A stretch of 64,000 nucleotides of DNA, from assembly GCF_965638725.1 (NCBI RefSeq), contig NC_134949.1, positions 77,220,017-77,284,016 of the forward strand. Reading direction: 5' to 3'. This stretch comes from Aptenodytes patagonicus. Taxonomy: Eukaryota; Chordata; Aves; Sphenisciformes; Spheniscidae. The notes under the pieces are model-generated. The model searched no databases and was not told where the DNA came from. It saw only the letters and a list, made by a program, of their open reading frames with translations. The translations under genes were made by a program, and so were the position numbers. This document shows, piece by piece, positions 37,001-47,759 of this stretch (the stretch's first letter is position 1; each line of letters opens with the position of its first letter).

Positions 37001-40000
37001 ATTCTCAGCACCTAAGGATGCCAGTCCACAGCATCTATCAGGCATTGTAGGAGACTGTATCAATCTTTGTCAGAAGTGTCTCGTCTTGTGGATTTACAGG
37101 CATTCAGTGGCAGTATTGCTATAGGCAAGCTGACCTCAACATCACTGAAGGAGCACTGTGGCTAAAGCAGCATCCAGCAAGCAGGAAGACACCGCAGTTA
37201 AGAGCTTGTTTAATTGAGAAAAGAGTGCAAGACATAGAAACACATCACAGACCAGTCACTAACATCTACTAATATCAGAGCCCACTGCAAGAAGCCTCAA
37301 TTCTGCCACATTTCGGGCTGTGCTAACTAGCCACCTCTATCCCAAGAGACAGCGGTTACCATTTTGCATGCATCACTCACTGTATACTTCCTAGCCAGAA
37401 ATCCCAGATACAAGCAAGAAACCTGAAGCATCAGCAACTTGCTTATGTCAGCACTCAAGGAAGATAAGCACAGGGGATGAGAAAACTTAAGATAGTGCCA
37501 CTGCCACATGCCTGGTACACCAGTGTTTCAGACTTACTTTAATGCCGTTAGCTTTGATACTTTGCACCTCAGACATCTTCCGTATGTGGCTCATGAGTAC
37601 CATCTCAGAAAGATCGTTCTCTGGTAAGAAGTACTGGTAGACATCATAGCGCAGTCGCCATCTGGAGTTCTGACCGGTCCCTGAATCGCAGGATGGTGGG
37701 TTTGCTCCCCTACAATTAAAAAGAGATCAGTTGTGTGCCCAGCACAAGCCCCCAGATCTTAACATTAGTTTTCAGAAGTTACCTGTCCGAGTTGGCAGTA
37801 TTTGGCTTCTACTCTTTGAATTAGTTGCTGGTGTTAACTTCTAAACTAGACTGTAAATGTTTGTGAGCACAGACTACAGCAGTATTATGCAGAACTACCC
37901 TGATGCAGGTAGTGCCTCTGCTGGTACCTGCCTTTATATTTATAGAGGCTTCCTATGAGTTGTCATAAGGAGCCAGCACAAGAATTCCAAGAGGTCACAA
38001 CAGCCAAAGATCACAGCATCACTGCCCGTTTTTTCCATGCATGCGATATATACAGCTCTGAACATAGCCTTCCCCATTTCCTGCCTATCACCTGTGACAT
38101 TAGTCACCATTCAGGAAATAATGCCTTATAACTTGAAGTCTCAATATTAAACAAAACTCCAGGTCATTATCGTGCTTCTATACCAGTAGAAGAATAAAAC
38201 TGGCTATAATACACAACTGCTCCTCAAACAGATTAAGTCATTATGAGGAATGGGAAGATCTAGTATTTGCTGACTGCTTGCACATCTGAAGTTGCATAAC
38301 CTCTCCCACAAGATGCAACTCTCAACTTTTATCTCTCTCTGTGTTACCTCTTCCCCTCCTCCTTTTCCTCATTTACTTCTCAGTTTGTTGCAGCAAACAA
38401 GATTTCTGCCAGCAGCTGGATAGTCAGCCTTTCCAGCAGAATCTTGTTTTATGACCTTGGCCAAATACAGGACAAATGAGTATTGTGTATGGGGATGCTC
38501 AGTGCACTGAAGTTTTTCCACACACCTGGTATATCCCAAGTTTGCAGGGGCAAACTTGATGTGTATATCAACCAACGTATAGTCTAGGTAAATGTTTGGA
38601 TCCACTTCCAAGTCAAATTCTAGATTACAGCCTCCAGGAATAGGATCTAGAACACAGAAGAGATAGCTGTAGTAGGTTTTACTTCCCCCTTACACAGCAT
38701 GAAAAAAGTTCTAAGACCTCAGCAATGCATGTACTTGCAGGCATAGTCTGCTTGCTGAGCACATAAGATTGTCAGGTTCTAGTCCTGCAGACAACACAAG
38801 TGCTTTCACTGCAGTCTAAGGTAGGTTCTGATACATATGCACAGCAGTTTTCTACTCTAAGGCTGAAGTCATGACAAGACCATACAGTACATCCTATACA
38901 TTACTTGCAATTCAGCAGTGATACTAAACTTTTTCAGCCCATTTCAAAAGGATTTCTGGCATCTCCATCATATGTTTGCACCACGTAAGAACATCACCTC
39001 TGAAAGGTCAACACTTCATTTCATAGTTAACTTGTAATAAGCAGAGCTGGTATCCCTTAACAAGTAATAAGAACATACCTTTCTCCATATAGGGAATAGA
39101 GATAGCTGTGCTGAGCACCTGGCTAGCATCCAGTGACCGAAGGTACCATGTACATACGCTCTGTTGAGGCTGAAGGATGGAAACCAGTCCTTTGTCTACT
39201 CCGGTTCCTGAGCTGTTCACAGATGGATTCTGGACAGAAACAAGTTATATAAACAAGCAGTTCTTGAGAAGATTTCTACCACAGCTTAAGGTATTGCACA
39301 GGAGTCATATTCCTGCCACAAACCTGTAGGGCACACATTTCAGTGCCAGTTGCCACAGAGGAGGCATTCAGCCCTTAGCTAGCTAGTAAAAAAAGGAAGA
39401 TGGGAAAAAAAGGAGCTGGAAAAGAGGGAGGGGCCTCTGACACCACACACTACCTAGTTCAGGCTCAAAAACCCAAGTGATAAGTTTGAGACTACTAAAG
39501 AGTTAATCACAAGCAAATTGCAGAGAAATCTAGCTAGTGGAAGCCTAGTGCTGCACAGCAATGCACTGACTAGTAAAGGTGTAAGAGGATTGGAATAACC
39601 CTCACAAAAAGTTGTGAGATGTCACTAAAGGGCATTCTGGGAACCAAAGTGCAGAAGCACATCACTATCTCCACCAGAATGGAGATGACTGTATGACAGC
39701 TGGCTTAACACTAGCCATGCCAGACAAGAGTGCCTGGGGCCAGGTCAGCTACCAACCCAATGCCCACCAGCACCATCCTTTTCAGAATCAGGGGTCTGGA
39801 GGAAAGATCAGGCAGCAATGGCAGTGCCACACTCACAGCTGGAACAACCAATTGACCTGCAGTAAGATCTATTTTTCAGCATGGAAAATGTGCTTTGGTC
39901 CAAGAAGGCCACAGTTATCTGAGGCAACACTGTAAGGAAGCACTTTGGACATGGCAGGCTTTAAGGTCTGGCTCAGCTTCATATTTCTAGAGGCAGGCCA

Positions 40001-43000
40001 GCCCTAAAAGCAACATAGCCATATTTATGCATCACTATCCTTGGCCTGGTAAGGCCCATGAATGCAAAGAGGATCTGAACTGACAGCAGAAGATTCTACC
40101 AGTGGTGATCAAAGACTGAATAGGTGTAACAGTAATGCCTTAGCCCTGTAATCCTGGCTATTTCACCAGTACAAAGATAACTGAGCTGGGTGACTTGTGT
40201 TGCAAGTTATTAACCTCCTAAGCTTCCCAGAATACTCCTTGGCACCCAGTATATTCTCATTTGGAAAATACTGATGGGGAGAGGGAAACTGATGGCAGCT
40301 GTCAGAACTCCATCTACCACTGCCAGCTTAGTCTATGTTCTGCTCATATACCACTTAGAGCCTCACTGCACCATAAAAAAAAAAATCAGTATTTTTAGAT
40401 TGCATCCCAGTAATGATGGGACAAACTGAGGCTAGCGTATAGTAGTAGGAATGCTTATATTGTTGGCTAGAAGTAGCAGTCTTCACTGGAATTTCCTCCA
40501 CTAGGGAGGAATTTCTCCATGTGCCACCAAAGGAGAATTAGATTCAGGACAAGGAACTGGGGTAACAAGACATTATACCTGTAGTGGCTAGATCCCAGCC
40601 ACATATCAGCAGACAACTAAACACCCCAAAGTGATCATGTTTAGTGTATAAGGTATCTGGCAAATACTTATCAAGAATCTGTTTTTAATTTGACAAGCTG
40701 ATGGATAGTAGTCAGCAGTCACATGTCAAAAGCACCACTTTCACCAAGAACAAAGAGCCCTGAAACATTTTCAAGCCAGCTCTGAAATTCCTTTACCGTT
40801 CAGTCATCCAAAATAGTAGCTATGACATGTAAGTACAAGAAAGTATTATTTTAGCTTCAGAAATCCTAAGAGCCATGAAGGTAAAATATTAATATTATTT
40901 ATACAGCTTCAGTTCTATATTCCTACACGTACCAGAGCCAACTCTTCTGTTGAAAGAAAAGTAGCACTTAACAGAAGCAACACTCTCACCATACCTTATC
41001 AAAGGATATCACCACATCACTTTGCTGAGCATGTACTTGAAAAATAACGACAGTCACATTGCTTGCAATGTTCCTGATTACAGCTTCCACTGGATTGGTC
41101 TGGTTAAGTAGCACATTTCTGAATTTTCCCAAGGAGAGTTCAAGAAGACCTGGATTAAAAAAAAAAGGAAGACACTTTTTTTTTGTCCAGAGGGAAGCAA
41201 TTACTAAAGGGAGCCTGGAAGCTTCCAGTAGCCCAATATTAGTCAGCTGGGAACAGAACAAGATGTTGTTTTATGCTACTCTCATCCTGTAGGCTGTATT
41301 AAGGTTTCAGAGACTACTATACACAGAGCTATACTTACAAGAACAGATACAGCTAGAGAACCTGCCATGCAGCCTGGCACTCACCTAAGCACATGGGGCA
41401 GGACTCCCACCAGGAGCTCAGTATTTGATACAGCTGAGCTCATCAGCAACAGACACTAGCTGCAGCTGACCAGCTAGTGCAATCAACAGCAAGTAATATT
41501 CAGTAGAGTAAATAGAGAGGATACTGAGGACTACCGGCTCTTTGGCAAGTACAGGCGAGCATGCTTGTATTAGCCAGCCAACTTGCACAATACCTGTTAG
41601 ACTTCCTGGGTGAATTCCCAGGCCATGGGAGTTGGAGTCAACCTCTATAATACAGAGTCAAATCTGTAGTTTACATCTGTATACTTACCCACTTTCAGCT
41701 ACTTCACATGTCTTTTGCTCCCACACTATTCTTAATTATTAGGACTGTTGGACCCTGATTTCTGTATCTAAAAATCTAATTTTTCCAAGACACAACCAAG
41801 ACTGTTTCTTCTTACGGTGATCATAACCCCATGATCCACTGTCATTTTAATTTAAAGAGAACCACATGACCTAGGATACAAGACTCTGAGAATCAGCTTT
41901 GGCTTGTCATTCAAGTCCTGCAAGAAAGCCTGGTTTCTCCCTGTGCTGAGCTTGTGAGGGACAGGGGATGTCAAGGGAGGAAAGAGAAGCAACTGTACAG
42001 AAGCCACAAGATTCTCTTTTGTTGGTGGTTAGCAGACTAGATGCTTGCAGAGCATGCACAATGCCTTTCAGGTTTTTCTCTGAATTCCCCTGTGTGCACA
42101 CACAGTAGCCCAGCAGATCTAAAACTTATCAAGCCTAAACACATACACAGCGCTTCCTCAATAAAGTTGCCTCTTCTAGTGTAAAGGGTTGATACTGTCA
42201 AGTACTCCAACAGAAACACAGAGTAATCAACAGCACCATCCCATATACACTGTTGCTGATGACTCAGGTGGTCTCCCATCCAAAAAAGGAAGGGATACAG
42301 TCTTCTCATCCGAAACTGTACCCAGTACTCTGGAACTCCTTTCTGTTATTTTTCACTCTCCCCTGCCAAGAACTGGCATCTTTGGCCCACTTCTTTGCCT
42401 CTTGATGATATGTAAACAGAGGTGAGCTCCTACCCTCATGCCTCCTCCACTCACCATACAGCCAAGGAAGAAAGTAGAGGAAAAGCCTAACTCATCTCAT
42501 CTTGCTAACTTCAACCCTTACATGCTCACCCCCAAAATTCGCTTAATACAAGTACTGCATCACCAATAAAACCCCAGCTGAAATATGGGGATCATAAACC
42601 ATCTAGGAGGAAAAAAAGATTCTCCATTTTTCCGTCCCATCATCTGCAGTTTGTGTTAAGGTAGAAGTTTTACTCCAAGTTTTCAAACAGTAATTAATGT
42701 CAAATTAGAGCTACAGAAAAAAGCTTTGTATATTCTTCCATTTCAGATAGAGTCCCTTGAGCAGCATTCGGATATCCTCCCCTTCACAAGACCTCTTTCC
42801 TCCTTAGCTCCTAAGTTCTACCAGAAACGCAACTAGCAGTATGAATGCTAAAGAAAAGCATTCAAAAGGCACAGATTATGTATCTATGCACTCAGAAATT
42901 TGGAGTGAAAGCTTAGAATACAGGCAAAATTTTTCTTTGATCTTTAAGAACTTCAGCACAGTTTCATGAACTGCAAGATGTTCACACTTAGATGTTCTTT

Positions 43001-46000
43001 TAAGGAGAAAGCTGAAACCATATACATCCTCTCTATGCTCTACATCAAGGGGAAAAAAACTGCATTGCTCCGTCTTGTTTCTCACCTCCACTCTGTACTC
43101 ATACTCAGAGGCCTCTGCATAAGAACAGATTTGTCAGCAAGACACGCAGCCACTACTTCAACATGATCATGAGACTCTAAATGTCAGAGGTACTCTCTCA
43201 AGTTTAATTAGCGTGGTAAATTAAGGCATGGTGTTCTACATTGCTTTACTGTTTGCATAACTGCTCCTAAAACAGTGCATGTGACATACATTTTAAACCA
43301 AAGTCTGGACAGAAGAGCATAGATTCAGGTTGAAGAACAAGAATGGCTACATCCATCAGACAAGTATTGTTCAGCTTGCTGTTTGCAGGATCCTTCTAGC
43401 CAGGCTTGAAAGATGACTAAAAGGGGAGGTCACAAGCACTGCAGAGAAGCAGAACCTTCTAAAATGTTTGCTGGAAGAGCAGTTGCTACCTGGCCACAGA
43501 CTACAGCACCTTTCCAGCCTTCTCTTTTTCTGTCATTTGAACAAGTCACTGGTGGTGCTCTGAGGCAGAAAGGGAGCATGGAGAGCAAGACAAATTAACC
43601 AACTCACAATTCATCAGGCCTATTGCTATCAAAAGTTCTCAGACAGGCATTAGACTACCTGAGCCATGCAGAGTTCAGTGTTGTCAAAGATGCTTTGAAG
43701 GACAGATACAGAGACCACCATGAACACGTAGTACTGGCCACAGCATGCAAGCTGCTTCTTTGGGCAAGCTTGATCTCACTGAAGGTAGCATACCAAACAG
43801 GACTGCAGGTTCAGCAGCACATGCAGCAAAGATAACACTACCACAGAAGTGAGGTAGTTGACCCAGCAAGTCAGCAACAGAGCCAGGAACAAAAACCAGG
43901 CATCCCTGCTTTTTTTATTGCTTCACTTGCTTCAAATAGTGAAGGTCTAGAAACACCCTGTAAGATGCCAGGCTATCCCCTCTTCCTCACCTTGTAGGGA
44001 GAAGTATAATGGTCACTGCATGTCAGAGTAGTTTTGGGTTAGATACTGGAGAGGAACCCTCACCATTACAGGGATTATCAACTGAAAACATACTTAAAGG
44101 AAGTCAGCATTGCTGAAACTGAGCAAAAGCAGAGTGAAGATGGAGTATTGAGCATGTATTACTCAGTATACTAGAACCAATACTAGAACAGGAGCACAGC
44201 TAGTCCAGCATATAAGACAACTGATGAGCAGAGGTGGATGACAGTCCACTCTGTCACTCCACATTGTATCTTTTTTCTCACATGAAGGGCAAAACCAGTA
44301 AAGACAGCAAAGGAATTGAACATCTCAGAGCTCTTCTGAGATCAAAAGTCCTTATTCCTAACTCTAAGCAACAAGATAATCAACTGTACAGAGGCTCAGC
44401 ATTTATTATCTCTTCCCCGTGACATGCAGTTTCCCCAACAAGCAACACACAGCTTGAACCATTTCTGTTCTGCTGATTCAATGCCAAGCTCTCAGTTCAT
44501 TTGATCCTTTAAGTAAACCACATTTCCGGCTCCAATAGTCAAATGTCACTCCCCATCACCAATAAACAGTTAACCATACAAGGTTTTGATGACAGCTAGC
44601 AGTCCAATTTCCATTAAGAAACACAACTGAAGAAATGCCGTTGCTGCCTATACAGGAACAGTCTTTACCTACAGAGCCATGCTCAAACATTATGCTTGCC
44701 TCAGACAAAGATGTTCTCTACAGTCAGAGGAAACGCATTTCTACTCTGTGCCAACGAACTTACAGTGGATATGCAGAATAACCTTATGTAAGCTTTAAGA
44801 GGTAAAAAGAACCTTCCAGTGTAGGGAGTATCTCAACAAGTAGTCACATGAAGACATTTAATGGAGATGAAATGCAATCTGACTGAAAACCAGTTTGAGT
44901 AGGGAAAACATGAGTATACAGTTACTTAATAGAATAAAGCCAGCAGCTGTATTATATCAGACCTGTAAGGCTATGCATACATGGATGCATAGCAGAGTCC
45001 TGCTACAAGGTCTCTGTCTTCCCACGCTAGTAAAACCCCACCCCACTAGTAAGACACCCACCCCACCCCCAAAAGCAGCAAGAAGATTTATGAAAGCTTC
45101 TAAACTTTAATTGCATGTGTACTGAGACTCATGCTTAGAGCACACTTTGATGCTTAAAGCAGATAGTGCCACAGACTGTGGCTTGTCACCAGCTGCACCA
45201 CTCCCATCCCAAAAGACTATTCTGTTCACCAAGTTAGAGATCATGAGGTCTTCTACAGTCTGAAAAGTGAGGGAAGAAGTGTACCCATCTCACCTGCTTA
45301 GTTCTACTAATCCACTTTGATTATCAGCCAGAACACACAAGACCTGGCCTCAGTCACATTGCTGGCACTGTTTATAAGACATCACTTGCGCATTTGGGCA
45401 ATAATGCTTCAAAATGCAAGTGACCAGCTGTCCAATACATTCAGACAGCTGAATAGCTTTGTGTGAACCTCTTATTTTAAAATGTTGTCTCTGCATAGAC
45501 TAAACAGCTAGCACAAACTAAGTTCATCCAGATAAGCTCCCTTTATGAAAAGGGCACCGCTCAATCCTGATTACACTATAAATTCGCTTTAGTTTTTCCA
45601 ACACTAAACAACCTGGTTTGGATGTAGCAAACAAGGCCAGTTGCACTCTTACTTCATGAAGGTGGAGCTCCCTAGGAGGTAACAAACATGATATATAAAA
45701 CACTTCTGCACAAATACTAAGTTTGAAGAGCTGCAGCCGATCAAAACCCCAGAGAGGTAATATAGGCCATCATGCACAGATTTTACTTAGCACTTTTAAA
45801 ATGAAGCCAGATCTTCTAGCATTAGGAGATAGCAGAGCCCATCCCTGCAAACCTGGGCATCCAAGACTGAATAACCACAAGACAATTTCAAATAAGTGAA
45901 CCATTAAGCAAGTGTCCTTGTTTAAAGGGCCTAATGATCAGCTAGACATTGGTACACAAATTACACAGCTTATCAGCTTTTCATGAGGAAAATACTTTCT

Positions 46001-47491
46001 GCCTTCACCCTCAGTTTTGCAAAGAAATACAGCAACAGGCTCCTTCAAGGCAAAGCAGTTAGCTTAGTCCCATATTCATTCTGCCTTTTTACATACTGTA
46101 AAAAAATTACTCAACACATGACTCATTTTCAATCAAGTCTGTGAGACAAATTGCTTGTCAGCATCTTTTAATATAAACATTAAGATCTAAGAACATTGAG
46201 CCTTCAATTCTCAGACCTGCTTGCCACCATCAGGTGCCAAGCCTAAGCTTCTAGGGCCTGCTAGAAGCAGGGAACACTTGGCCCTCCACTAAGACCTTGG
46301 CCATGAGACTGGGGTGGCAGGTGGGGGAGAAGGAAGAAGTCTTCCATACTTGAGACTGATTCCAAAGGCTGTCCTGCAGCCCTGCAAAGTATCCCAAGAG
46401 TAGATTTCTCCTTTTGGACAATTAAGCTTCATTAGAGGCAAGTTTAAAAATAAAGAAAACTAAGAAGAGGAGGCTTACATCAGCCCTAACATAAGGGACT
46501 GCTTGCTTATCTCTGAATTATCTCTGAAAGGAAACTGATTATTTTTTCCTTTATTTGAACAGATAAGAATTTAACCAGAAAAAAAGTAAGCTGCTATTAA
46601 ATCTTCACAAGCTATACTCATTACAGTACACTTACCTCTGGATGCCTATTTTAGTCACATGCAGGAACACAGGGGAATTACAAAAAAAAAAGTCCATGCC
46701 AAATAAAGTCAGATTACATCAGCACAGCCAACAAGTAATTTTAGGAACCAAGCTCCAAATTCTAGAGGGTTTCGCTCATTTCCTTAATTTTATAGGGACA
46801 GTGGTTTTCAATTTGCAGGGTGCTGGGAACCCACAACCACCTGTATGTGGTCAAAAAAAAAAAATTTCCACTATTAACCTTGTTCCCTTTCTGACATAAA
46901 CTCATGGGTAGTGAATGCCACCTTGTTTCCTTGGAAGAATACAACTCTACACCAGACTCATCAGCCTATACCATATCCCTGCAACAGCATGGTAAAAATT
47001 AGTCCAGCAGATCCACGTAAGAGTTAAAATGATGGCATTCATAGCAATTAAGCTATAAAAAAATGGGGGGAAAAAAAGGGGGGGGGGGAATGGGTTCTCC
47101 CTGCCCACATCAAAGATAACCGCGAATATATAAAACTTTTCTCCAACTCCGCAGACAGCTGCATCTTCGCTTTGATCTTCACTCTTGCTCAACCCTCGAG
47201 ACAGCAGCAGGTCACCCCGCCGCTGCCTGGGACACCCCCCAAAAGGCTCTGCAAGCCCCTCCTCGCAACAAGCCCCTCCTGCTCCATCCAGCTAGATGTC
47301 GACCCAGCCAAAACCACCCTCTCCCCGCTACAAGCCGGGCTCCGCCGGCCCTCCGACCGCCTAATGGCGGCCACGGCCCACAGCGTCCCGTCGTCCCCCC
47401 CCCCCCCTGCATCGCACTCACCTGAGGCACCGCCGCGGCGCAGGACCCCCAGGAGCCCCAAGAGCAGCACGGCGCAAGGCGAGAGCCGCAT
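30767..47491 (-). CDS. TM7SF3: Transmembrane 7 superfamily member 3, complete
   Basis: Twelve minus-strand exons (47491-47422, 41149-40995, 39229-39079, 38646-38526, 37709-37538, 36455-36278, 34981-34895, 34470-34390, 33662-33510, 32176-32079, 31703-31541, 31029-30767) join to 1692 nt, 563 aa plus TAA. Human TM7SF3 is 570 aa. Layout: a signal peptide (residues 1 to about 23, MRLSPCAVLLLGLLGVL...), then a lumenal or extracellular domain to about 285 with sequons at N39, N54, N80, N257 and N277. Seven hydrophobic segments follow at about 286-304, 313-332, 340-360, 364-386, 399-420, 425-453 and 477-496, then an Arg-rich tail of about 67 residues. The tail ends ERTPLLL, which fits the ExxxLL endosomal sorting pattern. 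Literature on human TM7SF3 links it to p53 and the stress response; its molecular activity is not settled. A CpG-rich promoter with a remarkable inverted repeat lies upstream. Confidence 0.96.
31541..31703 (-). CDS. TM7SF3: TM7SF3 exon 11 (TM6)
   Basis: A 163-nt exon coding residues 423-476 (LNILASGIVGSYAVILAIAC...TNVPFQTN) plus one base of Asp477. The acceptor is CTCTAG (AG at 31705-31704) and the donor GTGAGT starts at 31540. Found only by following the splice frame. Confidence 0.94.
32079..32176 (-). CDS. TM7SF3: TM7SF3 exon 10 (TM5)
   Basis: A 98-nt exon completing Gly390 and coding residues 391-422 (DYRVFRDNVVFWVTFSSVAL...GCPRI). The acceptor is TTGCAG (AG at 32178-32177) and the donor GTAAGT starts at 32078. 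Confidence 0.94.
33510..33662 (-). CDS. TM7SF3: TM7SF3 exon 9 (TM3-TM4)
   Basis: A 153-nt exon coding Val339 (split), residues 340-389 (RLILTAVAGIIGGLFLVASW ... VFFTPL) and one base of Gly390. Two spans lie around the conserved WWR. The acceptor is TTTCAG (AG at 33664-33663) and the donor GTATGC starts at 33509. A longer open frame in another phase overlaps it and is a shadow. Confidence 0.94.
34390..34470 (-). CDS. TM7SF3: TM7SF3 exon 8 (TM2)
   Basis: An 81-nt exon coding Asp312 (split) and residues 313-338 (LFFMGFIFAGFFFFVFITRV then TGLGYD) plus one base. Very Phe-rich second span. The acceptor is TCTAG (AG at 34472-34471) and the donor GTGAGT starts at 34389. It has no ATG-initiated open frame long enough to stand out. 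Confidence 0.93.
34895..34981 (-). CDS. TM7SF3: TM7SF3 exon 7 (TM1)
   Basis: An 87-nt exon completing Ser283 and coding residues 284-311 (KLSTKVFFTALAILGLFTCF FGHRFWKT) plus one base. It carries the first membrane span. The acceptor is TTGTAG (AG at 34983-34982) and the donor GTACTG starts at 34894. Confidence 0.94.
36278..36455 (-). CDS. TM7SF3: TM7SF3 exon 6
   Basis: A 178-nt exon coding residues 224-282 (MLTLTTDDKTNVYFSSLPGQ...DNCSSL) plus one base of Ser283. It carries the conserved GVIYNVIVWDP and HTYACSF blocks at the end of the lumenal domain. The acceptor is TTCCAG (AG at 36457-36456) and the donor GTAAGT starts at 36277. Confidence 0.95.
37538..37709 (-). CDS. TM7SF3: TM7SF3 exon 5
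   Basis: A 172-nt exon coding residues 167-223 (GANPPSCDSGTGQNSRWRLR...IKANGIK) with DVYQYFLPENDL in the middle. The acceptor is TTGTAG (AG at 37711-37710) and the donor GTAAGT starts at 37537. No open frame starting with ATG covers it, so it is easily missed by ORF-based scans. Confidence 0.94.
38526..38646 (-). CDS. TM7SF3: TM7SF3 exon 4
   Basis: A 121-nt exon coding Asp126 (split) and residues 127-165 (PIPGGCNLEFDLEVDPNIYL...APANLGYT) plus two bases of Arg166. The acceptor is TTCTAG (AG at 38648-38647) and the donor GTGTGT starts at 38525. An in-frame ORF continues past the donor by chance. Confidence 0.94.
39079..39229 (-). CDS. TM7SF3: TM7SF3 exon 3
   Basis: A 151-nt exon coding residues 76-125 (NPSVNSSGTGVDKGLVSILQ...IPYMEK) plus one base. 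It holds the family signature QSVCTWYL. The acceptor is GTCCAG (AG at 39231-39230) and the donor GTATGT starts at 39078. Confidence 0.94.
40995..41149 (-). CDS. TM7SF3: TM7SF3 exon 2
   Basis: A 155-nt exon completing Gly24 and coding residues 25-75 (LLELSLGKFRNVLLNQT...VVISFDK). The acceptor has a T-rich tract and CCAG (AG at 41151-41150); the donor GTATGG starts at 40994. Contains two N-glycosylation sequons, NQT and NVT. Confidence 0.94.
47065..47088. repeat. Homopurine tract G6-A7-G11
   Basis: Six G, seven A and eleven G in a row on the plus strand, inside TM7SF3 intron 1 about 330 bp from exon 1. Low-complexity sequence prone to length error in assemblies. Confidence 0.85.
47395..47407. 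repeat. C13 run (G13 in the TM7SF3 transcript)
   Basis: An uninterrupted run of thirteen C on the plus strand. In TM7SF3 pre-mRNA it is a G13 tract at nucleotides 15-27 of intron 1, right after the exon 1 donor. G-runs at this place can act as intronic splicing enhancers or form quadruplexes. Confidence 0.85.
47422..47491 (-). CDS. TM7SF3: TM7SF3 exon 1 coding part (signal peptide)
   Basis: The ATG is at 47491-47489 in a GCGCCATGC context with G at -3. It codes residues 1-23 (MRLSPCAVLLLGLLGVLRRG then GAS) plus the first base of Gly24, and stops at CAG|GTGAGT with GT at 47421. The hydrophobic core is typical of a signal peptide. It differs in sequence from the human N-terminus, as signal peptides often do. 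Confidence 0.9.
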
Positions 47492-47554
47492 GGCGCTGCG
47501 GAGGGAAGGGGAGACGAGGCTGTGAGCGGGCCAGGGCGGTTAGGAGGGGCTTGG

Positions 47555-47628
47555 GCCGGGCGGGTCCTGTGAGGCGGCGCAGCGCCCGCGAGGGCGGGCG
47601 CTGCGCCGCCTCACAGGACCCGCCCGGC
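47555..47628. repeat. Perfect inverted repeat, 35-bp arms with a 4-bp centre
   Basis: The left arm 47555-47589 and the right arm 47594-47628 are exact reverse complements, separated by GAGG (47590-47593). The arms are very GC-rich. The structure begins 64 bp upstream of the TM7SF3 ATG, in its presumed 5' UTR or promoter. RNA from either strand would fold into a long hairpin. I see no resemblance to a transposable element end. It may be a real palindrome or an assembly or fold-back sequencing artefact. Confidence 0.9.
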
Positions 47629-47759
47629 GGAGGCCGTTCCCGCCGCCCCTCACCCACCTGCGCGAGGAGGCTGAGGTAACGGTCTCAACCGCTGCCCCCA
47701 ACGGCTTTTATCCTCCCAAGCCGCGTCCGCCGGCTGTGTGGCATTTACTGAGGCAGGTG

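Larger units (their letters stand above)
41150..47421 (-). other. TM7SF3: TM7SF3 intron 1
   Basis: At 6.3 kb this is the longest TM7SF3 intron. It contains the G13 and G6-A7-G11 (plus strand) tracts near its 5' end. I recognise no repeat element or nested gene; open frames in it are short. Confidence 0.65.
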
